Source of the DNA: Geosiphon pyriformis
Lineage: Eukaryota; Glomeromycota; Glomeromycetes; Archaeosporales; Geosiphonaceae
Length of the DNA stretch: 64,000 bases
Direction: 5' to 3'
Assembly (NCBI GenBank): GCA_016748015.1
Contig: JAAOMT010000275.1
Location: forward strand, 152,455 to 216,454
Under the pieces are notes generated by a model. The model was not told the DNA's origin, ran no database searches, and saw only the letters and a program-made list of their open reading frames with translations. Numbering within the stretch: the stretch's first letter is position 1; each line of letters opens with the position of its first letter. Below are positions 1 through 11,857 of this stretch, one piece after another. The position numbers were made by a program, and so were the translations under genes.

Positions 1-114
1 TCATTTTTTTATGTAAGCTTGACAAACAGCTGCCAAGTTATAACAGAAAAACATTTCAATTAATTCTAGTTTACTTAACAAAAAAGAGAATGTGGGTGTA
101 ATAAAGCCAATAAA

Positions 115-405
115 GTGTGCTATGGTTATAAGATCTTTATAAGCTTTCACATTTTTTCCAAAAAAAGGCATATTATTGACTGTGAAAATTTTGAATCATT
201 GAATGTTGATAATTTTTATTATATGAATGAAGGCAAAAATACTGGTTTCCTATATAGCAAAAGCCATGAAAAAAAACAGAATTGCTACTATCTTGTATAT
301 GTGTTTTTATTTACCATTTTTGCAGAGGTCTGCATATTTGTATTACTAATTGCTTTGATCAATACAGTAGCTGCTAATAATATAAAAAACTGGTGTTTAA
401 ATTAA
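115..405 (+). CDS. Uncertain 96-codon ORF with one membrane segment
   Basis: I do not recognise this ORF. It is 96 codons from ATG to TAA. Residues about 58-87 form one hydrophobic stretch (YYLVYVFLFTIF... through INTVAA) that could span a membrane; the first half is polar and rich in Lys, Asn and Phe. The surrounding 400 bases are less AT-rich than the following 600, which makes it slightly more credible than chance ORFs elsewhere. AATAAA-like motifs lie 20-30 bases after the stop, but these are common in such AT-rich DNA. It could be the last exon of a gene starting before the window, or a random ORF. No neighbouring gene supports it. Confidence 0.2.
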   Translation: MCYGYKIFISFHIFSKKRHIIDCENFESLNVDNFYYMNEGKNTGFLYSKSHEKKQNCYYLVYVFLFTIFAEVCIFVLLIALINTVAANNIKNWCLN

Positions 406-1040
406 CTAATTTGTTTTATGTCTAAAAATTAAATAAAAATTTTCATATAGAAAGTTTTTATAAAAAAAAAAACTAATTTATTTTGTTTTATTTAAATAAT
501 AAATGCTTAATTTTATATAAATATTTTTTGTAATTAGTTATCTAAAATTAAAATAATATTAAAAAATAATTAGTAATTCTAATAAGATAATTATTTCAAG
601 CATATTAATAAGCTTGTTAAAGAATTTATTATTAAATTGTTAAAATAGTTATTTAATAATTTTGACTTAAACTTAATAAAAAACTTTTGAACTATTATTA
701 AAAAAAATATATTTTAAAATTATAATGAATTAAAAAGATTTATAAAAGAAAAATAATAAAATATTTTTGAATTTATTTTAATTAAATTAATAAGATTAAT
801 AAGTCAGTATTGTAAAATAATAATTAAAACATAGCAAAAAATTTTTTATGAATTTTTTAATAAAATTTTATGGTATTTGATTTTCTAATAATAGTTGTTT
901 TATGTAATTGGTATATTAATTAAAATATAGTAGTTATTTTTATATTTTCAATTTTTTTCTTATTAAACTGTATATATTGTAATTTTTGTATTAAAAACCA
1001 TAAAAATCTACTGATAATAAAACATTGTGCAGATAAGTGT
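406..1040. other. AT-rich DNA without recognisable features
   Basis: Very AT-rich sequence with frequent A and T homopolymers. I see no ORF, no retroelement protein fragment and no clear repeat. Confidence 0.6.
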
Positions 1041-1190
1041 GTAGTGTAGTCCTGACTGGCCCGAGTGGCTGGTTACATGTAGAAAGCGCATGATTCACTC
1101 CTAGTTTAGATCATTTGTATGATGTATAGCACTAGGTCGCATTTGGACCTCACTCGTTAAATTAAAAAAAAAAATAAAAAAAAATAAAAC
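1041..1190 (+). mobile_element. Free-standing LINE 3' tail, possibly SINE-like
   Basis: A GC-richer island in AT-rich DNA. It matches the 3' ends of the three LINEs here (18815-18955 on plus; complements of 19781-19903 and 60112-60236), then runs into an A-rich tail. The core contains TGGCCCGAGTGGCTGG, which resembles the internal box A of leucine and serine tRNA genes, followed by AAAGCGCATGATTCACTCC. No ORF2 sequence precedes it. It is either a severely 5'-truncated LINE copy or a short element borrowing the LINE tail. It keeps several CpG sites that are TG or CA in the other copies, so it is the least decayed of the four. Confidence 0.6.
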
Positions 1191-2639
1191 ATTTATCTTA
1201 GATAATTGTTTAAAAAAAAACTATTATTTATAACAAACTCTAAAATATATAAAAATTAAAAAAAAACAAGACTTTTAAGATTTTATTACTTTTAATAATA
1301 AAATTTTAATATTTAATTTAGTTTGATTTAAGTTTAATCAAATCATAAAATTAAACTAAATTCAAACAAAAATTTTGGCTAAATTTTTAATTTATACTTA
1401 AATTAAATTTAAAATCATTAAATCTGAACTAAATTTAAACTTAAACAATAAATTTAGTTTAAAATTTATGAACATATTTAGATTTAATTATTAAAAATTA
1501 TATTATATTATTAATTAATTTTTTTTAATGATTTTTGTATCTATAATCGAAAATATTATATTGTTCTTATAATTTTAAGTATTAAGCAAAACATTATATT
1601 TGTAATCATATTTTTATCTGCAAAAAAAACATGTTCAAAAACAATAAATAATTTTTAAATTGCTAATTAATTATAAATTATATATATAAAACAAAAAAAT
1701 TGTGTTTAATATATTTAAATATTGAATTTTTAATAAAAATAATAATTTAAATGCAGTTTTTTAGTTAAAAAATTAGCAATTTTATTTATTAAACCATTTT
1801 TTTAATTAATTTGTGTTATTTTTTTATTGTAATATATACTGTTTAATAGAAATTTTTTAAATAGTATTATAAATATTTAATAATATTTGTAGTTTTATAA
1901 AAAATAATTTATATACATATTTTGAAACTATATATTTAGCTGTTTTTTTTTGTTAATTTAAACTTATTAAAATAGATTTATATTTCTTTTTATATTTATT
2001 AAAAATATAAATATTTAAATATTTAAATTATTAAATTTTGTTATTTTAAATTTTAAATTTTTAGTAATATCAGATAATGAATTCATTTTAATAAATTAAA
2101 AAATAAAGTTGTTATGCATATATAATTTTATATATTTTTTTAACTAATTATAATAATTAATGAATAAATAATATAAAAAAAATATTTTTTTTAATTTTAT
2201 CAAACTTAAATAAGTTTGTAAACTTTAAATCGAATTTAAATTAAATTCAGATTTGTCAAAAAAATTTGAATTTTAATTCAAACCAAACCTATTTTGAAAA
2301 TTTAATTTGAACAGTATTCAAAATTTAATTCAGTTTAATTTATTAGATTTTTACTGAAAAATTTAATTTAAAATCTGTAAATTTAATAATTTATATTTAA
2401 AAAACCTGTTAAAAATTTTATTAATATTAGTAATATTTATAACAAAAGTTACTTTTTTCTTTGTTTAAATCTAATTAAATGGCTTTAAATTATACAAAAA
2501 CAAATAGAAAAAGCTTAATTAGCTTTTTTCTCTTATTAATCTCCTAATCACAATAAGAGCATAAAGTAGTCAAAGAAATACAATTTTCTTTTTTTCTTTT
2601 TTTCTTTATTTTTGTAGTTATTTTTTTTAACATACTTTT
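1191..2639. repeat. AT-rich DNA with degenerate TTCAAATTTAATT-like motifs
   Basis: No coding potential is visible. At 1316-1500 and again at 2205-2400 there are many degenerate copies of short motifs such as AAATTTAAACTT and TTTGAATTTTAATTC, in both orientations. The two blocks could be decayed inverted ends of a DNA transposon, or simple low-complexity sequence. Not resolved by eye. Confidence 0.25.
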
Positions 2640-3158
2640 ATTTGTTGTTATAGAATTAGTGAGCTTTTCTGCTGATAGTTTTGGCTTTGTTTTAGCTGGA
2701 TTGGAGACTTGGTTTAGCACTAAAAAAAAAGTGCATGTTAAGAGTATTTACTTACACAGTCTTTTATACAAAAAACTAAGATACTTGGTGCTTTTGATGG
2801 CATAATAGATTTATTAGCTAGACTTTTCTCTGTTGTCATGTTATAAGATAACAATAATAGTTGAAAAAAGTCTTAAAATAGTGAGATAAATAGTAAGAAA
2901 GCTAGTGTTAATAAGGAGTTAGATATTGAAAATATGAAAAACACAATTGTAGAAGAAACAAGTTACATAGATTTTAACACTTTAGAGATTGATAATATAA
3001 TAAATAATACTATTTCAAGAAAAATGAGAATAAGAACATATGTTTTTAGACAATTGCCAAAAGTGCCTTTTTTTAGAAATTTAAATGATGATAATAATAA
3101 GTTGGTGCTTTCAGCACCTAAGTTTTTGGAATCTAAAAATTGCCATTTTCTGATTCAC

Positions 3159-4060
3159 TGTTACTTATAAAAAAATACAAAGAAGAAAACAGATAGGAAA
3201 ATAAACCAATAGGAAAATAGTACTTAAAATATAAGCAATATTAGTGAATTATGGCATACTGTTCAGTAATGTGAGCAATATCAGTAAATTAGAGCATACT
3301 GCTCAATAATGTAAACAATATTAGTAAATTAGGACACATTGCTTAAAAAAATATGAAATCTTATAAAACAAAAAATATGTATATATAGCAAGAGTGTTAG
3401 AAGCAGAAAAAACAGAATTGATCCAAAAATCCAGTTTAAAATCAATATTCACAACCCATTAATTATTTCATATCCTTCTTTTTAAAAGATAGTTTTCTAT
3501 AAATTGAAATAAAACCAAATCATATATTAATAAAATATGAATTACTACTTGAATCTATATTATTATTGCTTAATTAAAAAAATATTAAACATTTCTATTT
3601 TATCAATATTCTATATTAATAGAATTCATTACTTAACTACACTGAACCAATAACTCTTAATTATGGCTATTGAAAAAATACTAATTTTTTATTTTCTTTT
3701 TATTTTTTTTTATTTTTTTTTGTTGTTTGTTAATTTACTAACTGATTAAAAAAATTAAGTATTAAGTATTTTGATGTTAAAATAGTCTGGTAAAAGACCC
3801 AAAAATAAGGATAGAGAGTTCGAAAATTGAGAATAGCTTACCAAAAGGGCATAACTGCCAAAATAAACTAACCACTATGCTGAAAAAAAAAATTTGACAG
3901 AATAACTATTCTGAAAGATTATTAACATAACTATTAAATCTTTGTTTATTATACAAAAGACTTAACCAAAACCTTCAGATATTATTAACTATACCAGTTA
4001 TTAAACACCAAGTTATAGATTTGTTATTTGTATCAACACCCTAAGTAATTACTTGTAATA
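3159..4060 (+). mobile_element. Solo LTR (B/D group) inside LINE-1 ORF1
   Basis: Begins TGTTACTTATAA and ends ACTTGTAATA (an original TGTAACA with C-to-T). It aligns to the LTRs of element D, in inverted orientation, including the blocks ATAGCTTACCAAAAGGGCAT and CACCAAGTTATAGATTTGTT. The four flanking bases are TCAC on the left and TTAC on the right, a target-site duplication with one transition. ORF1 of LINE-1 continues on both sides. It probably arose by LTR-LTR recombination. Confidence 0.75.
3234..3348 (+). repeat. 40-bp tandem repeat, three units, in the solo LTR U3
   Basis: Three consecutive units of about 40 bp starting AGCAATATTAGTGAATTA at 3234, 3274 and 3314. Units differ mainly by transitions. 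They lie between the LTR start and a TATA-like stretch (TATATATAGC near 3380), the position expected of U3 enhancer repeats. Confidence 0.75.
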
Positions 4061-7000
4061 TTACATAATAGAAATATTAAGAGTTTTAAGTCAAAAAAAT
4101 TTTTCACACTAAATGTTGAGCTTTCTGCTGTATTTAACAAGACTTTTGAAAATAAATTGTTATTTGTTATAAAAATTTTCTATTATATTGACAGTTTTGG
4201 AAAAGCATCAACTCTCTCAAAATTTCCTGGCATTATTAAATCTTTTTTTATCTCCAAATTAAACCAAAGCAAAGTAAAAAAAATGACTGTTAGTAAAAAA
4301 ATTATGGTGAATATTAATATTAAGAAAGCAAACAACCATACAAATCAGAAAATTATTGTCAAAAAAATTCCAGTCAATTTTCTTAAATTGGCTGTAAAAT
4401 TAGTTTTTTTTAAATTTGGTAAGATAATTTCTATTAAAATACAGCTGATTAGTCTTTGGCAAAAGACCCTAATTGAATTTGAATTATTTAAAGTCACTGG
4501 TTTGATTGTATTTGAATGGTTAGTTCTTATGAGTAAAGATTTTGTGTGAATGGTATTAGCTATTAATAATAAACAATTGTGAATATCTAGAGATTATCAT
4601 CGGACTTTGTTGTATACTTTGCCTATTAGTACTACTGTTTATAATCTTATTAATCTATTGAAATCATATGATAAGAAAATCTGCTTTATTGGTCATAATC
4701 CAAATTATATGTGCATAATAGATGTGCTATAATTTGTTTTGCTGATAAAACTTTCAAATTGGTTACTATTGGCTTAATTTCAGTTTTTAAGAATATGAAT
4801 ATGTATTAGACTAATCTCTTTTTGGTTTGTTGTGCTTAGTACAAACAATTTGGTCATGTTTCTGGTGTGTGTTTGGTGGGTGGAAATTTTAATGGTTGTA
4901 GTAAATGGGTGGTCAATTCTTAAAATTAAATTTGGTTGGCAATTATATATAAAAAAACAAATGCTGATTGCTCATCCAGTTTCTTTTGGTGGTAAAACTT
5001 GGATACAGGTTGCTAATAGCTTCATCTCTTATGTGCTTTTGGTTTCTTCCAATGCTAGTTTATTTTTGAATACTAAATCTTTTTTGCTGGTTTTCTTAAA
5101 TGTAAGTAATAAGTTTGTTATTCTTGAGTACAGTTTTATTAATCTTACAAAGTAAATAGACAAGTTGGCTAAGAGATTAGATACACTTGGGCCAATAATT
5201 TTCCAGTCTAGCCCTGGATGTCAGTTGTTAGTGACCTTTTCATTACAGAATTAAGAGGCAGATACAGTAATAAATAAGAGTTTGAATGCTATTACTAGTG
5301 GTGAAACTATAATAGAAGTGGTAAGTTTCAAACCTTTAGTTGTTTCAAAATTGGAAGAAACTTTGAGCAATTAGTCAAACACAATTATAGATCTGTTGGC
5401 TAAAGTGAACAATATTGAATTGGGTTCTGGTGTTTGTCTTTCTTAATAACCGATTTTATTTGAAAAATGACTATATGTAATATTAGGAGTATAAACAATT
5501 CTGCTAAGCAAGCCAATATTATTTGTTGGCACAAAGACAAAAACAATTTAATTTCTATTGTTACTAAGACAAAGCTAAAAGAGAAGGTTTATTTATGAAT
5601 CATAAACAAGTTTAATAATATGTGAGTGTTTACTTCTGGTTTGGAATCTAGTTATTTAAGTTCTGGTATTGCAATTATCATAAATATTAGCTTAATAAGA
5701 CATGTATACAAGGTTTTAGAAGTTGCTAGTTGCTTTTTCGAAATAAATTATTCATTTCAATTCTGAAGCTGTATACTAGTGTAATACTGGCTGTGCATTT
5801 ATTTTAGGCTGATAAAATCAATTTTTTAATTGTAAAAACTATAAATAAATCTTTTTTTGTTATTTTGGATGGTAATTTCAATAAAAATAGCTCTCACAGA
5901 TATGCTAGTTTTAAGAAGTGTCTTAGTTTGGAGCTGGTTAATTTATTGGTTAAAAGTCTGACTGTAAAAGCATCAATTTAGAAAAATTTTAAGGGTGTTA
6001 TAAAAACAATTGACTATGTGTTTGTTTCTTCAAACTTGATTAATACAATAATAGATTGTGGTATTATAAACATTAAAAATTATTTTAACACTAATCATCA
6101 AGTCATTTCTGTTTTTGTAAGTCTGGATGGCTTGTTAAATGTACAGCTTAATCTTCTATACAAGCAAACAAATAAGAATTATTGGAAGTTTAACATTAAA
6201 AATGTTGATAAAGTGTAATAGAATAAGTTCAAAAATGTTACAGTAACTAATACAATGTTGTCATCTAATGAGTTTGTTACATCTAAGAGGTTCTCAGATC
6301 TGAATGTGATGTGAAATATATTTTGCAAAATAGTGTGTTTTTTAGCCAATGAAAATTATAAAAAAAGATGGTTTAAAAACTTTAATAATGTTTTTATAAA
6401 AGATTCTTCCAGGTTTTATAAGTTGAAAATTTTGGTTTCAAAAATTGTAAAGTCTTTACATATGGGTTCCAATAGTGAGTTTATCTTTTTAATAAGTCAC
6501 TTGACATCTTTAAACAATAATAAAACTTTGATTATTTAGATTCTATTAAATTCAAGTGCTAATTTTGATTATGTAAAGTCTGCTCTCTATAATATAAGAA
6601 AAGCATATCATGTTTGTAAACTTACTAAGTCTTTGAAAGCTGAAGAAATTAATATTAGATCTGCTATCAACAAAAGAATAGAGAGTTTTGGTGTTAATAA
6701 AGGCCATATAATCAAAAGTATATTGGAGTATTTCTTTTATAAAGTGGTATTAAATTATTTGGTTGCTGATAGTGGGTTGATTTTGGATTTTATTAAGGTT
6801 AAATTTAAAGTTAACACTATCATAAAAGGCTGGACAAGGAAGAAAAAAGTGTTGAATAATATTTTCAATCTGTGGTATTGTTAATATCTGCTTCTGATTT
6901 ATGTTAATAATGCTATATTCTCTAATGTTATAAATATTATTAGCTATGATAACTTAATGCATGTAATTAAGAACCTACTTAATAGAAAAGCTATTGGTTT

Positions 7001-7770
7001 GTTTGATATTACAAATAAACTTTGGAAACATTGTAACAGTTTAATGCTTATTATGCTTTTGGATCTTTTGAATCTCTGTTTAGTATGTAAATTTGTATCT
7101 TAATCTTAAAGAGAAGCTTGGGTGTTAATAATTCCAAAGCCATATAAATAGAAGAGTGTTTTAACTAATATCAGATCAATAGCATTAATTGAGATTGCTT
7201 GAAAAATTTTTTTCAAGCTGTTTTCTAATAGAATCTCTGTAGCCTATAATAAATTTGATGTTTTTCATGGTGACAATTTTTCTGTGTTAAAAGATACTAC
7301 CACCCAGTTTCTTATTTTTACCATTGGTTTGGTGGTTAAAAATGCTTAGAAAAAGAGCTATAACCTTTGATTAGTTTTACAAGATATGCAGAAGGCTTAT
7401 AATTTTGTGAATTGGCGTCATCTGAAAAATAATTTGGTCAGGATTAAAATATGTAAGCAGTTCATTTAATTCTTTAGGAGAATTTATGGTAGTAAAGTTA
7501 ATTAAGTCATAATTGATTATAATTTGACAAATAGGTACTATGTGCACAATGATCTAAACTAAAGTGAAATTTTCTCTTCTCTGCTTTGGAGAATTTTCTA
7601 CAATTTTCTCTTATATAAAGTCAAGTAACAAAAAAGTTTGTGTGGCTATTGTATTGATACCAAGTTTGTTGCCAAAACTGGCAAGTTGGAAAGTTAAGAT
7701 GGACTTACTTTATTTCTAGCAGCTGATGCTTTTGTCAATAACACAATTTGGGTTGGGAGTAGTTAAACAG

Positions 7771-8750
7771 TATTATCAATAGAATTTTAGCTATTAATTA
7801 ACATAAAATTATTTTTTTAATTCTTATTATTAATTAACATATATTAATATTATTTTAAATTATTACTTAATTATTTAATCAAAGTATCAAATATTATTAT
7901 TTAATTAATAATTCGATTTGTATTATAGAAATTAAGATAATCAAATTACACAATATTCTGAACCATTTAACATTCAAAAATTTGTCGAAATTTGCAAAAA
8001 TTTACCAAAATAATGAATAATTCTTTAAAATAGTTAATAGTTCATTAAAATAATTTGTAGTTTACCAAAATGTATCTTTAGTTTATTAAAAATTATAGCA
8101 AAAAAAAAAGTTCAAGTTCAAAGACTGGTACTACAACAAGTTGTATAAAAGAAGAGCTTTTTTTTTTAAGAAAATGTATTTTACTTTAGATATTTTAATT
8201 AGAAGCAATTATCTCTTATATATCTTTACAAAAATATAATAAAATATAAAATATTTGAAAACCCAAATCTTTAAATTATTATATTTGAATTTTTTGAAAC
8301 CCAATTAACATTTTGAAATTGATTAGCTACCAATTTTTATAATCTGTTAATAACTTCAGGCCTGGATAAAAAACAATTCTTTTGATAAAATCCTATTTTT
8401 TTTACTTTTTTTTTATTTTTTTTTACTTTTCATTATTATAATTATTAAGATAGTCTACAGATAAGATTCCTGTAAAAGAGTTGACTTTTACAGCAAAATA
8501 ACTACACATTTTAGTAAGCTTTCAGACAAGCAATTTTTGAGAAAAAGTTGATATTTACTACAACATAATTACACAAAATAACTGGTACAGAATTGGCTAT
8601 TCTATTTATAAGCCCAGCAATTCAAATTATAAAAGATAATTTGAAGATAAATTCAGTTATTGGAGTTCCAACTACTTCCAGAAAACGTGAATTTACAGCC
8701 AACAGGCATTAACAACATTCAAAAAAAGAGACCAAAAACCTCTGATAACA
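7771..8750 (+). mobile_element. Solo LTR (group C) inside LINE-1 RT domain
   Basis: The interval splits the LINE-1 RT just after its catalytic motif. It aligns along its length with the reverse complement of 53383-54302, including GTAAAAGAGTTGACTTTTAC and AGAATTGGCTATTCTATTTA. It starts TATTATCAATAG (TGTTATTAGTAA in the other copy) and ends TGATAACA. The flanks do not give a clean 4-bp duplication; ACAG occurs at 7767-7770 and at 8748-8751. No internal coding region is present, so it is probably a solo LTR. The parent element is not in the window. Confidence 0.6.
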
Positions 8751-11004
8751 GTAATCATTTAATATATTCTAGACATTATAGATAGTTTTTTTAAAATCAA
8801 TGACATTTTTATCAATAATAATAAGACAATAGCCATTTCTATCAACCAGAAAATTAAAAATGCTTTATTATTAATTAGTGGGTTGCCAATTTCTATTGCA
8901 TAAAAAGGGAAGTCTCATTAGTATCTGAGTATTTTTTTGTCTTTTGAAGATTTGTTTAAATTTAGTTTAGTAAAGACTTATGTGAATGTTAAGTTCTTTT
9001 CTAATATGGTTTTGAGAAAGACCATTTCAGATAAACAATTTCTTTATTTGGTTTCAATAATGTTGTACTTTATTGTTGATTACAGAACCCAGTTTAGTTT
9101 TGTTTTTAAAAATGTGTATGTCAAATAAAATATGCTAGTCAGAAAAGATTTGAGACTAAAAGCTGGCTTGTTTAGAGATTTTTTTAATAAGACTTTTTAT
9201 CATTTATCTTTATATGGTTTAAAATTATTTGAACAGATGCAGACAGAAAGTAAGTCAGCTTCAATATTATGTTTTTTAAATACTTATGAAATTTTTGGTT
9301 GTTTATTTGATTATAGGTCTCTGAATTTACAAGTTTTAAGTTGGTTTTCTGTTTATTTTTTGCAAGTCTCTATAAGATTGAAAATCAGTCTGGTTAACAA
9401 CTTCTTGACTAATATAATGAAAATTTTCTTGGAATATAATATGACTTTTAACAACAATCTCTCTTCTGTATTTTGGTTTTTGGGTAGTACTCTAATGTCT
9501 TCTGTTTTGAAAGATCCAGTGTTTTATAATGTTTTTAGGTTACTTAAAAGATTTAGTATTACTTTTGTTAAACAATTATATGATAAAAAAGACTTAGTTT
9601 TTAATTGGAAGAGATTTCATTATTAGAAAAGACTCAATCTCAAAAGCTCTGTTTTTAAGTGGTTCAAATTGGCATGTGAATATTTAATTTGCTCCCCTTA
9701 TGGTCTTGTTGTTCTGTCTTTTTGTAATAGATTTTTATCTTCAAGTGTTTTTGGTTTTGGTGGTTTTTTGTTAGTATGACAGTGTTTTTTTGATGTTAAT
9801 TTGGATGTTATCAATGTTTACATAAATGTTTTTCTGAAAAAATTGGGTATGTGTAAGATAAAATGTGGTGCAGCTGCATTTTTGCTGACTTAAATCTGAA
9901 TATTAGTGTTGAAGTTAGTGGTTTGGTCTCTTTAATATTGGCTGAATTACAGGCTATTGTTTTTACTTTGGAGTATATTCTAATTAGTAGTTATGTTGTA
10001 ATGCATTTAAACAGTTAGGCCTTTCTAAATGCATGTATTGCTGAATTGAGATTGGCTTTATTAGATTTTTATAATTATTGTTTAATAGAAAGATATAGTA
10101 TTGTGAACTTTATTAGAAACAGAAGAATTAATGTATCTTGGTTTAAGATTAAAGATTATTTAAGTATTCTAAGAACTGAATGAGCTAATAAATTGACCAA
10201 TTTGACTTCATGTTCAAATTTGGCATTCTTTGTTCTTATTAAGAAAAGATTTATTAAGGCTGATAAGGTGGTGGTATTTAATAATATTCATTATTTTACT
10301 TATGATGTTTTTAGGACTGTTCATTAGACTTGTTAAAAAGTTGGGCCTAAATCTAATGTTATTGGTGCTAATATGGTTGGGAATGTGGATTGGGGTCGGA
10401 TTTCATTGGTTTGGCATTCTAACTTGCATATGACAACTGGTTTTATTAGTAAACTTATAGCTAACTTGCACATATATTTTATAAAGACCTTGTATTATTA
10501 TTTGCCTATTGCTGTCAGAAAATGATTACATAACAGAATGTATCCTAGTGTATTATATTTTCATTGCAGAAAAGTGGAACTTTTTAATCATTTATTTATG
10601 TGTATAATACACTCTACTCCTTGTATGAACTTAATTAATTCTTACTTAGCTTAATGAACTTCCTTGTCAGATTTGGATCTATCATTGTTTTAGGTCATGC
10701 AGATGCTTTTTACATGTGTTTTTGACTTTGAGGTATATACAGCTTTGTATAAAGATTTTGTTTTTAAGAACTGGTATTTAAAGACTTTGTTGGTATTCAA
10801 ATGTGCTAAGATTGCAAACAAAATAGTCGTTAATTTGATAAAAAGTTTGAAAATTGCTTATCAAACAGAGGTGTAGTTGGTAAAAGCTAAGTTTAAGACA
10901 ATTTTAGAAAAGAAAAGTTTGATTATATGTGATAATTTGGTGCTTCCCACTACTCATAAATTTTTATCTTTGCTTTTTGATAGTGTTATTAAATTACTTG
11001 GTAT

Positions 11005-11729
11005 TGTTATGGATTGGAATAACAAGCTAACGGATAGCAAGGAAAAATAGGATTGTAGGGTGATAGAAATAATCAAAGGAGAATTCAACTTTAAAGAGCA
11101 AATTGAATGAGTATGGATTCAATGTGTAAGATCAGTCTCATAAAATATCTCAGTTGCTATTCTTTTCAAAGATAACTGGAGAATCTGAAAGTAGAAAGAT
11201 AGTCTGTACTGTCAACAATTGATCACCACTGGTATAATTCTATGCCTCATATTGGCATTCTTAGAATTTAATATCAGGTATCAACTTGTGCTTTTCAGTC
11301 ACGTTTATTCAAATAATCTTCAAATGCTACAATTATATATGTCAGGAAAAGGCCAACAAGTAATCTTTTATCTTTAAAATGTTCAGATACTTGAAGGTAG
11401 GAAAAGGGAAATTAGCAATAAGAGAAGGATTGAAATGAAAGTTGTTATTTTATTTATTTTTTATTATTCAGATGCTTGTTATTACATGCTTTTCTACAGC
11501 TAAAAGATTCATCTCTTATATAGCTGTTAAAAGTGGTCAATAATCAGATCAATAATCAGGTTATTGATCAGGTTATTGATTAGGTCAATAATTAGATCAA
11601 TAGTTAGGTCAACAGTTAGGTCATTAATCAGGTCAATGATCACTTTCTAAAAATAGTGTGGCTAATCATATGACATTAGTGGCTAATACATGTGATAATT
11701 AATAAGAAGTATAGGTCTCAACCATAATA
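11005..11729 (-). repeat. Ty3-1 3' LTR
   Basis: 725 bp, from TGTTATGG to CATAATA (right copy CATAACA). It aligns end to end with 18063-18715. The 72-bp length difference is fully explained by six extra 12-bp units at 11535-11642. Most mismatches are transitions, several at CpG in one copy. Confidence 0.93.
11535..11642 (+). repeat. 12-bp tandem repeat, nine units, in the 3' LTR
   Basis: Nine consecutive 12-mers of the form GGTCAATAATCA, with variants such as GATCAATAATCA and GGTTATTGATTA. The other LTR has three units at 18593-18628. In element orientation the array lies near the start of U3. Confidence 0.9.
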
Positions 11730-11857
11730 TCATCCTCTCCAAAGAGATTGAGCTCTGGCAAAATCAAGCTATTTATAATGTAATCTATTTGAAAAGTTTT
11801 ATCTAACTCAAAGCTAACTAATTTATTGAAGTCTTTTGTAGATAGGATGTATAATAC

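Larger units (their letters stand above)
2640..5445 (+). pseudogene. LINE-1 ORF1 (nucleic-acid-binding protein), decayed
   Basis: ORF1 of the LINE, recognised by segment-by-segment similarity to the ORF1 of LINE-2. In order: an N-terminal acidic/lysine-rich part (2934-3158, containing IVEETSYIDF); a middle domain at 4061-4549 (SFGKASTLSKFPGIIKS, then VKKIPVNFL and FGKIISIKIQLISLWQKT, like an RRM-type fold); a CCHC knuckle near 4829-4873 in which the second Cys is now Tyr (YKQFGHVSGVC); and a C-terminal segment with HPVSFGGKTW and IDKLAKRLDTLGP. The stop is at 5443-5445. The solo LTR at 3159-4060 splits it. ORF1 proteins of such LINEs bind element RNA as part of the RNP. Several in-frame stops and shifts are present; the start codon is not identifiable. 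Confidence 0.75.

Noticed and set aside
1050-1125. A functional tRNA gene
   Set aside because: Box A-like sequence is present, but I cannot fold a complete cloverleaf with anticodon arm, and the block recurs at LINE ends.
11535-11642. CRISPR-like array
   Set aside because: The 12-bp units are contiguous with no spacers and lie in an LTR of a eukaryotic retroelement.
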